Below, piece by piece: positions 35,301 through 43,787 of a stretch of 64,000 bases of DNA; positions within the stretch are counted from its first letter, which is position 1, and each line of letters begins with the position of its first letter. Source of the stretch: Pelotomaculum isophthalicicum JI. Lineage in GTDB: Bacteria; Bacillota; Desulfotomaculia; Desulfotomaculales; Pelotomaculaceae. Both the position numbers and the translations under genes were made by a program. The notes under the pieces are model-generated. The model saw nothing but the letters and a program-made list of their open reading frames with translations. It was not told where the DNA came from and did no database searches. Location: assembly GCF_029478095.1 (NCBI RefSeq), contig NZ_JAKOAV010000010.1, positions 1 through 64,000 on the forward strand, read 5' to 3'.

Positions 35301-35671
35301 ATCAAATCAACCAGGCTGTTTTAAATATGATTGTTAACGCAGCCCAAGCCATTAAAGAGATCGTGAAAGAAGGCCCCGCACAGAAAGGAAAAATTACCAT
35401 TGAAACAAGTTATTCCAAGCCTTTTATCGAGATAACCATAAGGGATACCGGAAAAGGAATCCCTCAATCGATTATACATAAAATATTTGATCCGTTCTTT
35501 ACTACTAAAGAAGTTGGCAAAGGTACCGGCCAGGGTCTGACCATCTCTCATGATATCATTGTAAATAAGCACAAGGGTACCATCGAAGTGTATTCAGAAG
35601 TAGGCAAAGGAACAGTATTCGTTATAAAGCTGCCTGTTCATAGCGAAGAAGACAAGAAACAAGTTCTGTAA
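32381..35671 (+). CDS. Hybrid sensor kinase REC-PAS-PAS-GAF-PAS-PAS-HK
   Basis: A soluble signalling kinase of about 1096 residues with no membrane segment. An N-terminal receiver (about 3-120, acceptor D57 in ILDYMLPDGNG) is followed by two PAS/PAC units (about 140-390), a GAF domain (about 400-555), two further PAS units (about 565-810), and the transmitter. The phospho-acceptor is H834 in AAGIAHEINTPMQ. The ATPase has an N-box (QAVLNMIVNAAQAI), G1 (DTGKGIP), F-box (DPFFTTK) and G2 (GKGTGQGL). The ATG at 32381 with GGAGG nine bases upstream is preferred over the frame start 32363. Its kinase core is closely related to that of the next gene, suggesting duplication. Confidence 0.88.
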   Translation: MRDKLKILLVDDSKVFWMYLRKAFEESDVKAEITGALNMTSGISLIKNKPFDCIILDYMLPDGNGFLILQEMRASGIKTPVIVLTGHGDEQVAVTMMKAGANDYIPKSQISPGRLSQSIRSVIYSHLMEEHVKQVEKELKESKEFFESIVKTAKALIVGLDLKGFVSLFNYHCEEVTGWKKEDAIGKEWIPNFIPAKSRQQAEDTFKKFIDGNEGFEHESPILTIEGKERFIDWNYSTLQDSHGNLSLVLGIGVDVTDRKMMEEALRESEQRFRVIFEGAALGIALADNKGHILESNTEFQKMLGYCNEELRKMVFTDFTHPDDVLIDSGLHKELMAGERNHFHIEKRYIRKDGELLWASLTVSLVRDTNGNPKFAIVMVKNITEGKKAEESLRRRLSYEKLIANVSYIAASAEDIKDFLYDSLQRIGQTLDTSRILFWEYASDTDIYSNSYEWVDAGVPSQPGECQRIPSSTVPWFDAMMKKNEIINYSDTEIIPSIQEKELLHSLGVKSILAIPLYVNKTYHGFISFYQTQKYRVWPDEDIDILKTIVQIIAGTIERKGTENALRLSEDRYRSIFEGSKDTIYIVSKDGSFIEVNPAGLELIGYTMDELKLMNETQVYVDPSKRSAYVQEMQTKGFVKDYPVELKKKNGQTIYGLLSATAKKEQNGQVQFQGILRDITESKKAEEALREAHAQIKQLLASISSILIGVSSNELVNQWNTAAEKSFGITAGEVLGKSFLKCGIQWDWGKVVKHLDISKEKNLPVQMDDLRYTRPDGKDGLLRLHVNLIEDTAGRQWGYVLLGTDITEQKRIESQLALSQKMESIGQLAAGIAHEINTPMQYIGDNTRFFKDTFRDILDMLEKYKDILIKTEGGIVPVELIEEMKVMEKKLDLEYLTEETPRAIEQSLEGIDRVRKLILAMKDFSHPGRSEKSLSDINKAIESTVTISRNEWKYVADLETILDPGLPLVFCAIDQINQAVLNMIVNAAQAIKEIVKEGPAQKGKITIETSYSKPFIEITIRDTGKGIPQSIIHKIFDPFFTTKEVGKGTGQGLTISHDIIVNKHKGTIEVYSEVGKGTVFVIKLPVHSEEDKKQVL

Positions 35672-35714
35672 AGAAGGGCAATCCAGAATTAATGTAGTTA
35701 TTTGGCGGAGGTGC

Positions 35715-37838
35715 ATGATCTTGGACAGTCCGGCAGAGAAAGATAAAACAATAAAAGCGTTTCAAGAAAGCCAGGAGCAGTATCGCTACGTTGTTAACAA
35801 CTTAAAAGAGGTTGTCTTCCAGACAGACCCGGCAGGAAAGTGGACTTTCCTCAATCCAGCCTGGACAGAAATCACCGGATATCATATAGAAGAGAGTATC
35901 GGTACAAACATAATTAATTATATTCATAGTGATGATCGCCAACAATCTTTAGATACCTATAGAAATCTCATTGATCGTAAAATCGAATTCTGCAGGTACA
36001 CAGTGAGGTTTGTAACTAAAGAGAAAGACCTTCGCTGGACGGAGATTTTCGCCTGTTTGACCTTTGACGCGGAAAACAATATTACTGGTATAACCGGGAC
36101 ATTAAATGACGTTACCGAGCGAATTTTGTTGCTGAACGAATTGCAACAGGCCAAGGAAACCGCGGAAGAAGCCTTCCGGGAAAAAAGCGGGGAACTGCGT
36201 GCCGCACACCAACAGCTTTTAGATATTATCGACTTTCTCCCCGACGCAACCTTTGTAGTCAACCAAGAAAAGAAAGTGATCGCCTGGAATAAATCCATGG
36301 AAAAAATGACGGGTGTACCCAAAGAAGAAATTCTTGGTAAAGGTGACCAAGCTTACAGTATTCCTTTTTTCGGCAGCAAGGAAAAAGTCCTGATTGATTA
36401 TATTTTTTTAACTGATAAAGAAAAGCTAAACAACAAACAAATTCAAATAATCGGGACCACATATTATCTGGAGAGATTTGTTCCCTCTTTAAACAAAGGA
36501 GAGGGAGCCTACCTCTGGGCAATGGCTTCACCGCTCTTTGACAGTGAAGGAAACCTTGTCGGGGCCATCCAGTCTATTCGTGACATCACTCACCGTAAAC
36601 GGTATGAAGACGCGATTGCCGCCGAAAAAGAAAAGCTGGCGGTGACCTTGCGCAGCATTGGTGACGGCGTGATAACCACCGACACAAATCATAACATCGA
36701 ATTAGTTAATAAAGCGGCCGAAGATATTACCGGTTGGACGCAGGAAGAGGCTTCCGGCAGACCTCTTGATAAAGTATTCCATCTTGCCGAAGAAAAGTCC
36801 GGACAGGTTTATTCCAAACCTTTAGAAGAAATACTCAAAAATCCTAATAACACTGATATCACCAGTCATATCATCCTAATGGCCAAAGACGGCGCGAGAA
36901 AAATTATTACTTTGAATGTTTCCCGGATCAAAGACAAGGATGATATTGGCAATGTTTTAGTTTTCAGAGATATTACCGAACGCAAACGTTTGGAAGCGCA
37001 ACTGGCGTTGTCGCAAAAGATGGAATCCATCGGACAGTTGGCGGCGGGGATTGCCCATGAAATAAATACACCGATGCAATATGTCGGCGACAACACAAGG
37101 TTTCTACAGGATGCCTTTCAAGATTTCCATGATGTTTTGAAATCTTATCGTGAACTAATTCAAGCCGCCGAGGAAGAAGGTGTATCCAAAGAGCTATCAG
37201 CCAAAGTAAGGCAGAAAGAGAAAGATATTGATATTGATTATCTTATCGGAGAGATTCCCCAGGCTATTGCGCAATCCCTCGACGGGATTAAAAGAGTAAG
37301 CCAAATCGTATTAGCTATGAAAGAATTTTCGCACCCCGGGAAGAAAGAAAAAACATTATCCGATATAAACCGGGCGATTGCAAGCACTGTCATTATATCA
37401 AGGAATGAATGGAAATACGTATCGGATCTGGAAACCATTCTTGAACCCAACTTGCCTCTCGTTAAATGCGTCATTGACGAAATTAACCAGGTGATATTAA
37501 ATATGATTATTAACGCGGCGCATTCCATAAAGGAAGTTGTAGAAAAAAACTCCGCCCCGAAAGGGAAAATTACCATAATAACAAGAAATGCCGGCACACA
37601 CGTACAAATTCTCATCAGCGACACGGGGGCGGGCATTCCGCCATCAATTATTCAAAAGATATATGAACCGTTTTTTACGACCAAAGAAGTAGGCAAAGGA
37701 ACAGGACAAGGTTTGGCTATCGCCCACGATATTATTATCAATAAGCACAAAGGAAATTTAAATGTAGAATCAGAATTGGGAAAGGGAACTACCTTTACCA
37801 TCAGTTTGCCGTTAACAGAAACAGACTCAAATAATTAA
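35715..37838 (+). CDS. Soluble PAS-domain sensor histidine kinase
   Basis: A 707-residue kinase with three PAS domains (about 20-140, 165-295, 305-425) and a transmitter whose acceptor is H448 in AAGIAHEINTPMQ. The H-box to N-box region is almost the same as in the upstream kinase. ATPase boxes are QVILNMIINAAHSI, DTGAGIP, EPFFTTKEVG and GKGTGQGL. There are no membrane segments. Start ATG 35715 lies close to GGAGG; the TTG at 35721 is better spaced and equally possible. It is followed within 17 bp by the REC-HDOD gene, which may be its phosphorylation target. Confidence 0.88.
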   Translation: MILDSPAEKDKTIKAFQESQEQYRYVVNNLKEVVFQTDPAGKWTFLNPAWTEITGYHIEESIGTNIINYIHSDDRQQSLDTYRNLIDRKIEFCRYTVRFVTKEKDLRWTEIFACLTFDAENNITGITGTLNDVTERILLLNELQQAKETAEEAFREKSGELRAAHQQLLDIIDFLPDATFVVNQEKKVIAWNKSMEKMTGVPKEEILGKGDQAYSIPFFGSKEKVLIDYIFLTDKEKLNNKQIQIIGTTYYLERFVPSLNKGEGAYLWAMASPLFDSEGNLVGAIQSIRDITHRKRYEDAIAAEKEKLAVTLRSIGDGVITTDTNHNIELVNKAAEDITGWTQEEASGRPLDKVFHLAEEKSGQVYSKPLEEILKNPNNTDITSHIILMAKDGARKIITLNVSRIKDKDDIGNVLVFRDITERKRLEAQLALSQKMESIGQLAAGIAHEINTPMQYVGDNTRFLQDAFQDFHDVLKSYRELIQAAEEEGVSKELSAKVRQKEKDIDIDYLIGEIPQAIAQSLDGIKRVSQIVLAMKEFSHPGKKEKTLSDINRAIASTVIISRNEWKYVSDLETILEPNLPLVKCVIDEINQVILNMIINAAHSIKEVVEKNSAPKGKITIITRNAGTHVQILISDTGAGIPPSIIQKIYEPFFTTKEVGKGTGQGLAIAHDIIINKHKGNLNVESELGKGTTFTISLPLTETDSNN

Positions 37839-37854
37839 ACGGAGTTAGTAAATC

Positions 37855-39036
37855 ATGAAAAAATCAATTATCTTTGTTGATGATGAGCCGAATATTATTC
37901 AAGGACTTAAACGAATGCTGCGAAGTGAACGGGATAATTGGGTAATGTTTTTTGCCGGCAGCGGAAAAGAAGCTCTGGATATTTTATCAAATAACCACAT
38001 CGATATTATTGTTACCGACATGCGCATGCCGGAAATGGACGGCGCGGAATTACTCGAACAAGTCGCCAATCATTATCCCGGCACAGTACGGATTGTTCTT
38101 TCAGGACATTCAGATAGAGAGATGATTTTAAGATCTACAAAATTCACTCACCAATTTTTGATTAAGCCATGCGATGCCGATACATTAAAATATACATTAG
38201 AACGGGCTTGTTTATTGCAAGGCTTGGTCAGAGACGAAGAATTGCTGAGGTTGATCAATGGAATAGTTAATCTACCCAGCCTGCCGGATAAATTAGCCAT
38301 GCTTTTGAAAGAAATCCAGGCGCCTGATTCATCACTAAAAAAAATCGGTGATATTATTGCGCAAGACGTCACAATGACCGCGAGAGTCCTCCAAATGGTA
38401 AACTCAGCTTTTTTCGGTCTTCCGAAAAGGGTAACAAACCCGCAGCAGGCGGTGACTTTACTCGGTACTGACACGATCAAGGGGCTTGTGCTTTACGTGA
38501 ACATTTTTTCCGCAATTGAACCAACAACAGAAGTGGTGTTCTCAATGGAGGCTCTGTGGCGACATAGCATAATGGTAGGTAATATTGCCAAGAGTATTGC
38601 TTACTTGGAACTAAACGACCAAGAACTCGCTGATGAAGCTTTTATAACGGGAATGCTCCATGACATAGGTAAGCTCTTGCTAAGCCAGGTTCCTAAATAT
38701 AACCAGGGCATAAAACATCTGCCAAATGAAAAAAGGATAAATTTCGTTGACGCCGAATACGAACTCATGGGAACATCACATTCCGAAGTGGGCGCATATC
38801 TTTTGGGGTTATGGGGATTTTCCGATTCCGTCGTCAAATCAGTCGCTTATCACCATACTCCGGTGAAATCCATGAGTGTTGAATTTACACCACTAACAGC
38901 GGTACATGTGGCCAACGCCCTGGAGTTGCAGGAAGATTGCATTGATTTAACTTATTTAGAATCGCTAAACCTAACAAACAAAATAGCAGTATGGATGGAA
39001 TTATGCAATAAAACAAAAAAGGAAGTTTATGCATGA
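37855..39036 (+). CDS. REC-HDOD response regulator
   Basis: A 393-residue protein with a receiver (1-120; acceptor D55 in IVTDMRMPEMDG, lysine in LIKPC) and an HDOD domain (about 140-340). The HD-like motif is kept at H269-D270 (MLHDIGKLLLS), and the HDOD signature ITGMLHDIGK plus GLWGFSDSVVKSVAYHH is clear. HDOD proteins act in signalling and cyclic-di-GMP-related regulation, usually without proven phosphohydrolase activity. It overlaps the next gene by 4 bp (ATGA), so the two are translationally coupled. The two upstream kinases are the natural phosphodonors (inference). Confidence 0.88.
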   Translation: MKKSIIFVDDEPNIIQGLKRMLRSERDNWVMFFAGSGKEALDILSNNHIDIIVTDMRMPEMDGAELLEQVANHYPGTVRIVLSGHSDREMILRSTKFTHQFLIKPCDADTLKYTLERACLLQGLVRDEELLRLINGIVNLPSLPDKLAMLLKEIQAPDSSLKKIGDIIAQDVTMTARVLQMVNSAFFGLPKRVTNPQQAVTLLGTDTIKGLVLYVNIFSAIEPTTEVVFSMEALWRHSIMVGNIAKSIAYLELNDQELADEAFITGMLHDIGKLLLSQVPKYNQGIKHLPNEKRINFVDAEYELMGTSHSEVGAYLLGLWGFSDSVVKSVAYHHTPVKSMSVEFTPLTAVHVANALELQEDCIDLTYLESLNLTNKIAVWMELCNKTKKEVYA

Positions 39037-40178
39037 ACAATAAAATACTTTTGGTGGATGATGATCATAATATCCTTTCCGCTTACCAGAGGCTGTTACG
39101 CAAAAAATTTGAACTGGTAACCGCCGATAGCGGAGCGAAAGGAATTGCCGCGCTTCTTGAACAAGGACCGTTTGCCGTGGCAGTCTCAGATTACCGCATG
39201 CCGGAAATGGACGGTGTTCAGTTTCTTTCCGCAGCCCGGCAGGCATCACCCGACACAGTCCGGATCATGCTTACCGGACAGGCCGATTTTGAGGCTACCA
39301 TAGACGCGGTTAACAAAGGGAACATTTTCCGTTTTCTCACCAAGCCCTGCCCTACAGATCACTTAATAAACGCGCTGTCGGCCGCGATAGAACAGTACCG
39401 GCTGATCATGGCCGAGCGGGAACTTTTGGATAATACTCTCAAAGGCACTATTAAACTGCTAATTGACGTTTTATCCATGGTAAATCCGGTAGCTTTTAGT
39501 CAATCTTCACGTGTAATTAAAATTGTGAGAAGATTGTCAAACCGCCTTAATGTCAAAGAAAAGTGGAAAGTAGAACTGGCCGCGATGCTTTCACAAATCG
39601 GGTGCGTGACAATCCCTGTAGAGATTCTGCAAAAAAAATATCAAGGTTTAACCCTATCTGAAAGTGAAAATGAAATGTTTTTGGCGCACCCCAAAACGGG
39701 TAAAGACTTGCTTAAAAATATTCCGCGCCTGGAGGACATAGCGGAAGGAATTGCTTATCAAATGAAACAATTTGACGGAACAGGAGCGCCGGCGGACAAT
39801 CGTCAAGGTAAAGAAATCCCATTTATAGCCCGGATTCTAAAGGTTGCTCTGGATTTTGACGTATTACTTATTGCGGGCAATTCCTATGGAAAATCTTTTG
39901 ATATAATGTACAGCCAGCGTCAATGGTATGATCCCGACATCCTAGCCGCCCTGGAAGCTGATATACTGAATATAGAAGAAGGATTCGTTGTAAGATCGAT
40001 TGATTTGAGCAGTCTTTTATCAGGCATGATTTTAGCCGATGATATTGAAGATTCTGACGGGCGATTATTAATTCCCAGGGGAACTGAAATTACCGAAGTT
40101 ATAAAACTGCGCCTGTTGAATTACGCGCGTTTCGGCAACATTTCCGAACCGATAAAAGTAATAGAGCAAATCAAATAA
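39033..40178 (+). CDS. REC protein with a degenerate HD-GYP-like domain
   Basis: A 381-residue protein with a receiver (1-120; acceptor D53 in [11 protein letters not shown], lysine in LTKPC) of the type typically joined to HD-GYP phosphodiesterases. The following domain keeps the HD-GYP layout, but the catalytic residues are replaced: the HD motif position reads SQIGC (S187, Q188) instead of HDIGK, the first metal histidine is Q in SQSSRV, and the GYP-loop equivalent reads FDGTGAP. Cyclic-di-GMP hydrolysis is therefore unlikely; it may bind the nucleotide or act by protein contact. It is coupled to the REC-HDOD gene and ends convergently with recG, overlapping by 8 bp. Confidence 0.83.
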   Translation: MNNKILLVDDDHNILSAYQRLLRKKFELVTADSGAKGIAALLEQGPFAVAVSDYRMPEMDGVQFLSAARQASPDTVRIMLTGQADFEATIDAVNKGNIFRFLTKPCPTDHLINALSAAIEQYRLIMAERELLDNTLKGTIKLLIDVLSMVNPVAFSQSSRVIKIVRRLSNRLNVKEKWKVELAAMLSQIGCVTIPVEILQKKYQGLTLSESENEMFLAHPKTGKDLLKNIPRLEDIAEGIAYQMKQFDGTGAPADNRQGKEIPFIARILKVALDFDVLLIAGNSYGKSFDIMYSQRQWYDPDILAALEADILNIEEGFVVRSIDLSSLLSGMILADDIEDSDGRLLIPRGTEITEVIKLRLLNYARFGNISEPIKVIEQIK

Positions 40179-42243
40179 AGGGGTCCAAGCTCCCTGCACT
40201 ACCGAATCTGGCCTTCACCTCATCCAGAAGGACCGCGCTTTCCGGCTTTTGAAAATGCGGGTCTTCGCTAATCCAAGCCAGGGCTTCCGTACGTGCTGCC
40301 TGAAGTATATCCCAGTCGCGCAGGAGGTCGGCAATTTTAAACTCCGGCAGGCCGGACTGGCGGGTACCGTAAAACTCGCCCGGCCCGCGCAAGCGCAGGT
40401 CCTCCTCGGCCAGGGCGAAACCGTCCGCGGTGCGGGTCATCGCCTTCAGGCGGGCACGCCCTTCCTCAGTTTTCGGGCCGGCGACCAAAATGCAATAGGA
40501 CTGGTAAGCGCTCCGCCCCACCCGGCCCCGGAGTTGGTGCAACTGGGCCAGGCCGAAGCGGTCGGCGTCAAGAATGACCATTGCCGTAGCGTTCGGCACA
40601 TCGACACCTACTTCAATAACAGTGGTGCAAACCAGTATTTCAATTTCACCCTGCCGGAAGGATGTCATTATTTCCTCTTTTTCAAAGGCTTTCATACGGC
40701 CGTGCAACAACCCGACCCGGCAGTCCCTGAATTCGCCGCCGGCGAGATTTTCAGCCAGATCAACGGCTGCCTGCAAGTCGACTTTTTCCGACTCCTCAAC
40801 CAGGGGACAAACAATAAACGCTTGCCGCCCTTGCCTGATCTGCTCTCTGATCAAATTGTACACTCTGGTCAGGAGCCTGTGAGGCACAGCGTAGGTCTTA
40901 ACCGGCTGCCTGCCGGGAGGCGGTTCGCCTATTACTGAAATGTCCAGGTCACCGTACAGGGTTAATGCCAACGTGCGGGGAATCGGGGTGGCAGTCACCA
41001 CCAAGGTGTCCGGCCAAGATCCCTTGTTCTGGAGAGCGGCCCGCTGGCGCACGCCGAACCGGTGCTGTTCGTCGACCACCGCTATCCCCAATTTATTAAA
41101 ACACACATTATCCTGGATTAAGGCATGAGTCCCCACCAACACCGCGACTTCTCCGGTTAGAACCCGCTCCAGCAGCTCATCTTTCTCTTTTTTTCGCATG
41201 CCGCCCGTCAATAAAGCAACTTCGACCCCAATTGGAGCGAGGAGTCTTTTCATGCCAAAATAGTGCTGCTCGGCCAATATTTCCGTGGGAGCCATCAACA
41301 CCCCCTGCAGGCCGCTTTCCACAGCCTTGAGCAGCGCCAACACCGACACAACCGTTTTGCCCGATCCCACGTCGCCCTGAAGGAGGCGATGCATGGGAGA
41401 AGAGGATTCCATATCACGAGATATCTCTCTCCACACTTTGGCCTGCCCCGCGGTAAGACGATAGGGCAAAATTTCCAAAAAAGTTTTTGTAATTTCACCC
41501 TCGGGAAGATACCGGTGTAATTTTTCCCTTCCGTCAACGTCCTTGCGGCACAACGCCAGTGAGAGCTGATAGAGAAACAATTCCTCGAAAATAAAGCGTT
41601 TTCTGGCTTTTTCCGCATCCTCGAAATTACCGGGGTAATGGATTGCGGACAGCGCCTCATGGAAAAGCGGCAGGCAAAATCTCTTCAACAGTTCTTCAGG
41701 CAAGAACTCTCCGGAATGACCGTCCAATTCATCCAGGGCGAACTTAACAGCGGTACGCAGCAGGCGCTGGTTCAACCGGCCAGATAAAGGATACAGCGGC
41801 ACCAGGCGCCCCGCGCTCAAGCTGTCCCCCCCGTCGTCTATTTCATATTCTTCCACCGTCACCTGGACTGCTCCAAAACTCCTTTCGACTTTACCGGTTA
41901 CATAGAGCTTCGTCCCCACGGGAATGTTTTTTTTGATATAAGGCTGGTTGAACCAAACGGCGTAAAAAACCCCCAAGCCGTCATGCACAGCCAACTTGGT
42001 CACTGTCAGGCCATGCTTTGGCCTAATCACCTGCGCGGCCAGCACCGTCCCCCGCAAGGTAGCAGTCTCGCCATGCGCGCAGGCGCCCGCCTCCCGCAGC
42101 CGGGTGCGGTCCTCGTAACGTCTGGGGAAGTGATAAAGCAGATCCTTTACGGTAAAGATCCCCGCTTTCTGCAAAATTGCCGCCCGCCGTGGTCCGATTG
42201 TTTTTAACGATTGAACAGGTTTCGTCAAAAAGTCATTGGACAT
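40171..42243 (-). CDS. recG: ATP-dependent DNA helicase RecG
   Basis: RecG is a branch-migration helicase that reverses stalled replication forks and processes Holliday junctions. The 690-residue protein has the N-terminal wedge/OB region (about 1-150), then superfamily 2 motor motifs: GDVGSGKT (290-297), [15 protein letters not shown] (391-394), [10 protein letters not shown] and LRGRVGR. Length and order are standard. It overlaps the convergent REC gene by 8 bp at its 3' end. The upstream 640 bp towards rpmB holds a promoter and a structured RNA on the other strand. Confidence 0.96.
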   Translation of the reverse strand: MSNDFLTKPVQSLKTIGPRRAAILQKAGIFTVKDLLYHFPRRYEDRTRLREAGACAHGETATLRGTVLAAQVIRPKHGLTVTKLAVHDGLGVFYAVWFNQPYIKKNIPVGTKLYVTGKVERSFGAVQVTVEEYEIDDGGDSLSAGRLVPLYPLSGRLNQRLLRTAVKFALDELDGHSGEFLPEELLKRFCLPLFHEALSAIHYPGNFEDAEKARKRFIFEELFLYQLSLALCRKDVDGREKLHRYLPEGEITKTFLEILPYRLTAGQAKVWREISRDMESSSPMHRLLQGDVGSGKTVVSVLALLKAVESGLQGVLMAPTEILAEQHYFGMKRLLAPIGVEVALLTGGMRKKEKDELLERVLTGEVAVLVGTHALIQDNVCFNKLGIAVVDEQHRFGVRQRAALQNKGSWPDTLVVTATPIPRTLALTLYGDLDISVIGEPPPGRQPVKTYAVPHRLLTRVYNLIREQIRQGRQAFIVCPLVEESEKVDLQAAVDLAENLAGGEFRDCRVGLLHGRMKAFEKEEIMTSFRQGEIEILVCTTVIEVGVDVPNATAMVILDADRFGLAQLHQLRGRVGRSAYQSYCILVAGPKTEEGRARLKAMTRTADGFALAEEDLRLRGPGEFYGTRQSGLPEFKIADLLRDWDILQAARTEALAWISEDPHFQKPESAVLLDEVKARFGSAGSLDPFI

Positions 42244-42444
42244 ATAGATCCTCTAAAAGAAGTATTAAATAACTAAATGATTATACTTTGCTAAGATAGC
42301 AATGAAGTTCATCTAACTTGATTATAACTCAATTATAATAGTTTGAAATAATCTCTGAGATCATTACTAATAAAGTTGACTATTCCCAGATCAGCATGTG
42401 TTACTCTATATTGCCATAATAACCAATTCCGTAAAGAACTGCTC

Positions 42445-42473
42445 TTGCAGCCGAAAATATTTTTTGGTAGAAT
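42445..42473 (+). promoter_or_regulatory. Sigma-A promoter of the rpmB leader RNA
   Basis: TTGCAG (42445-42450) and TAGAAT (42468-42473) with 17 bp between. A transcript from here would have a leader of about 400 nt before rpmB, containing the structured RNA at 42600-42870. Just downstream, TGGTTTA and TAAACCA form a hairpin (about 42480-42516) around AGGAGGT and a seven-codon frame. Confidence 0.6.
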
Positions 42474-42599
42474 GTATAGGTGGTTTAAAGGAGGTATGAA
42501 GTACTATCTAAACCATTGACACGAACATCTGTTCTATTATAAAATAGATCAGGAAGTGGAAGTGGTATATGAATGTCTAGTAAAATGAATCTAGAAAGG

Positions 42600-42870
42600 G
42601 AAAGGTTTCTAAGCAGTTACTTCCGATGATGCGTTGCAAAGACACGCAGTGAAAGTCGGGCGCTGAGGTAAAATCAACTAGGCGGTGGGTAACACCCCCT
42701 TCCGGGCAGAACTGGTCTTATCAAGGCCAGGCGGTGAACCTTAATACGTAAACCACCCGGAATATGAACAAGTGTTCATAGCTCAGCAGTTGAATCCTGT
42801 GACACTGCCTCCCGTTTCGTCGGACGGGAGAGTAATCTAAGCAAATTTGACTTGTTTAGATATCAGAAAC
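42600..42870 (+). ncRNA. Structured RNA resembling HEARO / IscB omega-RNA, without an IscB gene
   Basis: The segment is densely foldable. TGCGT/ACGCA inside CCGA/TCGG (42623-42660), CTGGTCTT/AAGGCCAG (42712-42730), GCAGT/ACTGC (42785-42808), CTCCCGT/ACGGGAG (42808-42830) and CTAAGCAA/TTGTTTAG (42837-42860) are all closely spaced stems. Stretches such as GTGAAAGTCGGG, GGCGGTGGGTAACA, GAACCTTAATACGTAA and GGGAGAGTAATCTAAGC look like the conserved core of the HEARO RNA family; this is from memory and not verified. HEARO RNAs guide IscB nucleases of IS200/IS605-type elements, but no HNH/RuvC protein follows; rpmB starts 16 bases later. It may be a stand-alone copy, a relic, or an unrelated leader of rpmB. 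Confidence 0.5.
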
Positions 42871-42886
42871 CAGGTGTGTAAAACTT

Positions 42887-43078
42887 ATGGCTAGAAAATG
42901 TTCTGTATGTGGCAAAGGAATCACCGTCGGTATTAAAATGAGTCACTCACACATACGCACAAAAAGGACCTGGGTTCCCAACCTGCAGCGCGTCAAGGCT
43001 GTTGTTGACGGTACACCGAGAAAAGTGCTGGTATGCACCCGGTGTCTTAGAAGCGGCAAGGTTCAGCGTGCGATATAA
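42887..43078 (+). CDS. rpmB: Ribosomal protein bL28
   Basis: A 63-residue large-subunit protein that begins MARKCSVCGKGITVG. It keeps the zinc-binding pairs CSVC (residues 5-8) and CTRC (about 52-55), the C+ form of L28. ISHSHIRTKR-type and WVPNLQRVK motifs are present (here MSHSHIRTKRTWVPNLQRVK). It stands alone between recG and the rib operon, preceded by an unusually long leader and followed by a strong terminator. Confidence 0.96.
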   Translation: MARKCSVCGKGITVGIKMSHSHIRTKRTWVPNLQRVKAVVDGTPRKVLVCTRCLRSGKVQRAI

Positions 43079-43097
43079 TGTGCAATATACTATTTTC

Positions 43098-43133
43098 ACT
43101 TAGACCCGGCAGCAGCCGGGTCTAAGTTTTTTT
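43098..43133 (+). terminator. Rho-independent terminator of rpmB
   Basis: ACTTAGACCCGGC and GCCGGGTCTAAGT form a perfect 13-bp stem with the loop AGCA, followed by seven T. It lies just beyond the rpmB stop and before the convergent end of ribH. Confidence 0.9.
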
Positions 43134-43134
43134 G

Positions 43135-43608
43135 TCAACGCTCGGTCATGTTTTTCAATAAATTAGCCATTTCTATAGCCGTAACCGCGGCGTCCCAGCC
43201 CTTGTTACCGGCTTTGGTGCCGGCCCGTTCTATGGCCTGCTCAATGGTCTCGGCGGTAATGACCCCAAAAATGGTGGGAACACCGCTATCCAAGCCCACT
43301 TTAGCCACACCCTTGGCAACCTCTGCAGCGATATAATCAAAATGAGGTGTCGCACCGCGAATAACCGCTCCAAGACAAATAACCGCGTCATATTTCTTCA
43401 TGGAAACCATTTTACCGGCGGCCAGCGGTATTTCAAAAGCCCCCGGCACCCAGGCGACTTCAATGTCCTGTTCCGCCACCCCATGCCGGTTAAGCGCGTC
43501 CAGAGCGCCGCCGAGCAATCTGTTAGTAATAAATTCGTTAAAACGGCCCAGCACCAGCCCGAATTTGAGGCCCTGGCCTAATAGATGTCCTTCATAATAC
43601 TTAGGCAT
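43135..43608 (-). CDS. ribH: 6,7-dimethyl-8-ribityllumazine synthase
   Basis: RibH condenses dihydroxybutanone phosphate with the ribitylaminouracil to lumazine, the last but one step to riboflavin. The 157-residue protein contains [29 protein letters not shown] (active-site H at about 90) and [19 protein letters not shown], all family hallmarks; the size fits icosahedral RibH. It is the last gene of the rib operon. A copy of the dispersed palindromic repeat lies between it and ribBA. Confidence 0.96.
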   Translation of the reverse strand: MPKYYEGHLLGQGLKFGLVLGRFNEFITNRLLGGALDALNRHGVAEQDIEVAWVPGAFEIPLAAGKMVSMKKYDAVICLGAVIRGATPHFDYIAAEVAKGVAKVGLDSGVPTIFGVITAETIEQAIERAGTKAGNKGWDAAVTAIEMANLLKNMTER

Positions 43609-43681
43609 ACCCTACTCTCCTCTTCTTCTAAATTATACCAGATACCACAATCCAGCATTTAACTTATTCTGTTAACTTTAC

Positions 43682-43781
43682 AGGTATTCAGAATTCAGTA
43701 GTCAGTAGTCAGTATATTTTAAGACGATAAGCCGTTCTCTCATTTGCCTTCTGACTCCTGTCTTCTGACTCCTGACTACTG
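43682..43781. repeat. Dispersed palindromic repeat, copy 2, between ribBA and ribH
   Basis: It begins AGGTATTCAGAATTCAGTAG and ends CTCCTGACTACTG, so its ends are inverted repeats of CAGTAGTCAG. The centre reads TATTTTAAGACGATAAGCCG, shared with the copy at 45029-45115. It would form a long hairpin in the rib transcript. Confidence 0.65.
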
Positions 43782-43787
43782 TTTTTT

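Noticed and set aside
42244-42886. RNase P RNA, tmRNA, T-box or cobalamin riboswitch for the structured region before rpmB
   Set aside because: None of the diagnostic conserved blocks of these RNAs could be found; the blocks present fit HEARO better, though that is also unverified.
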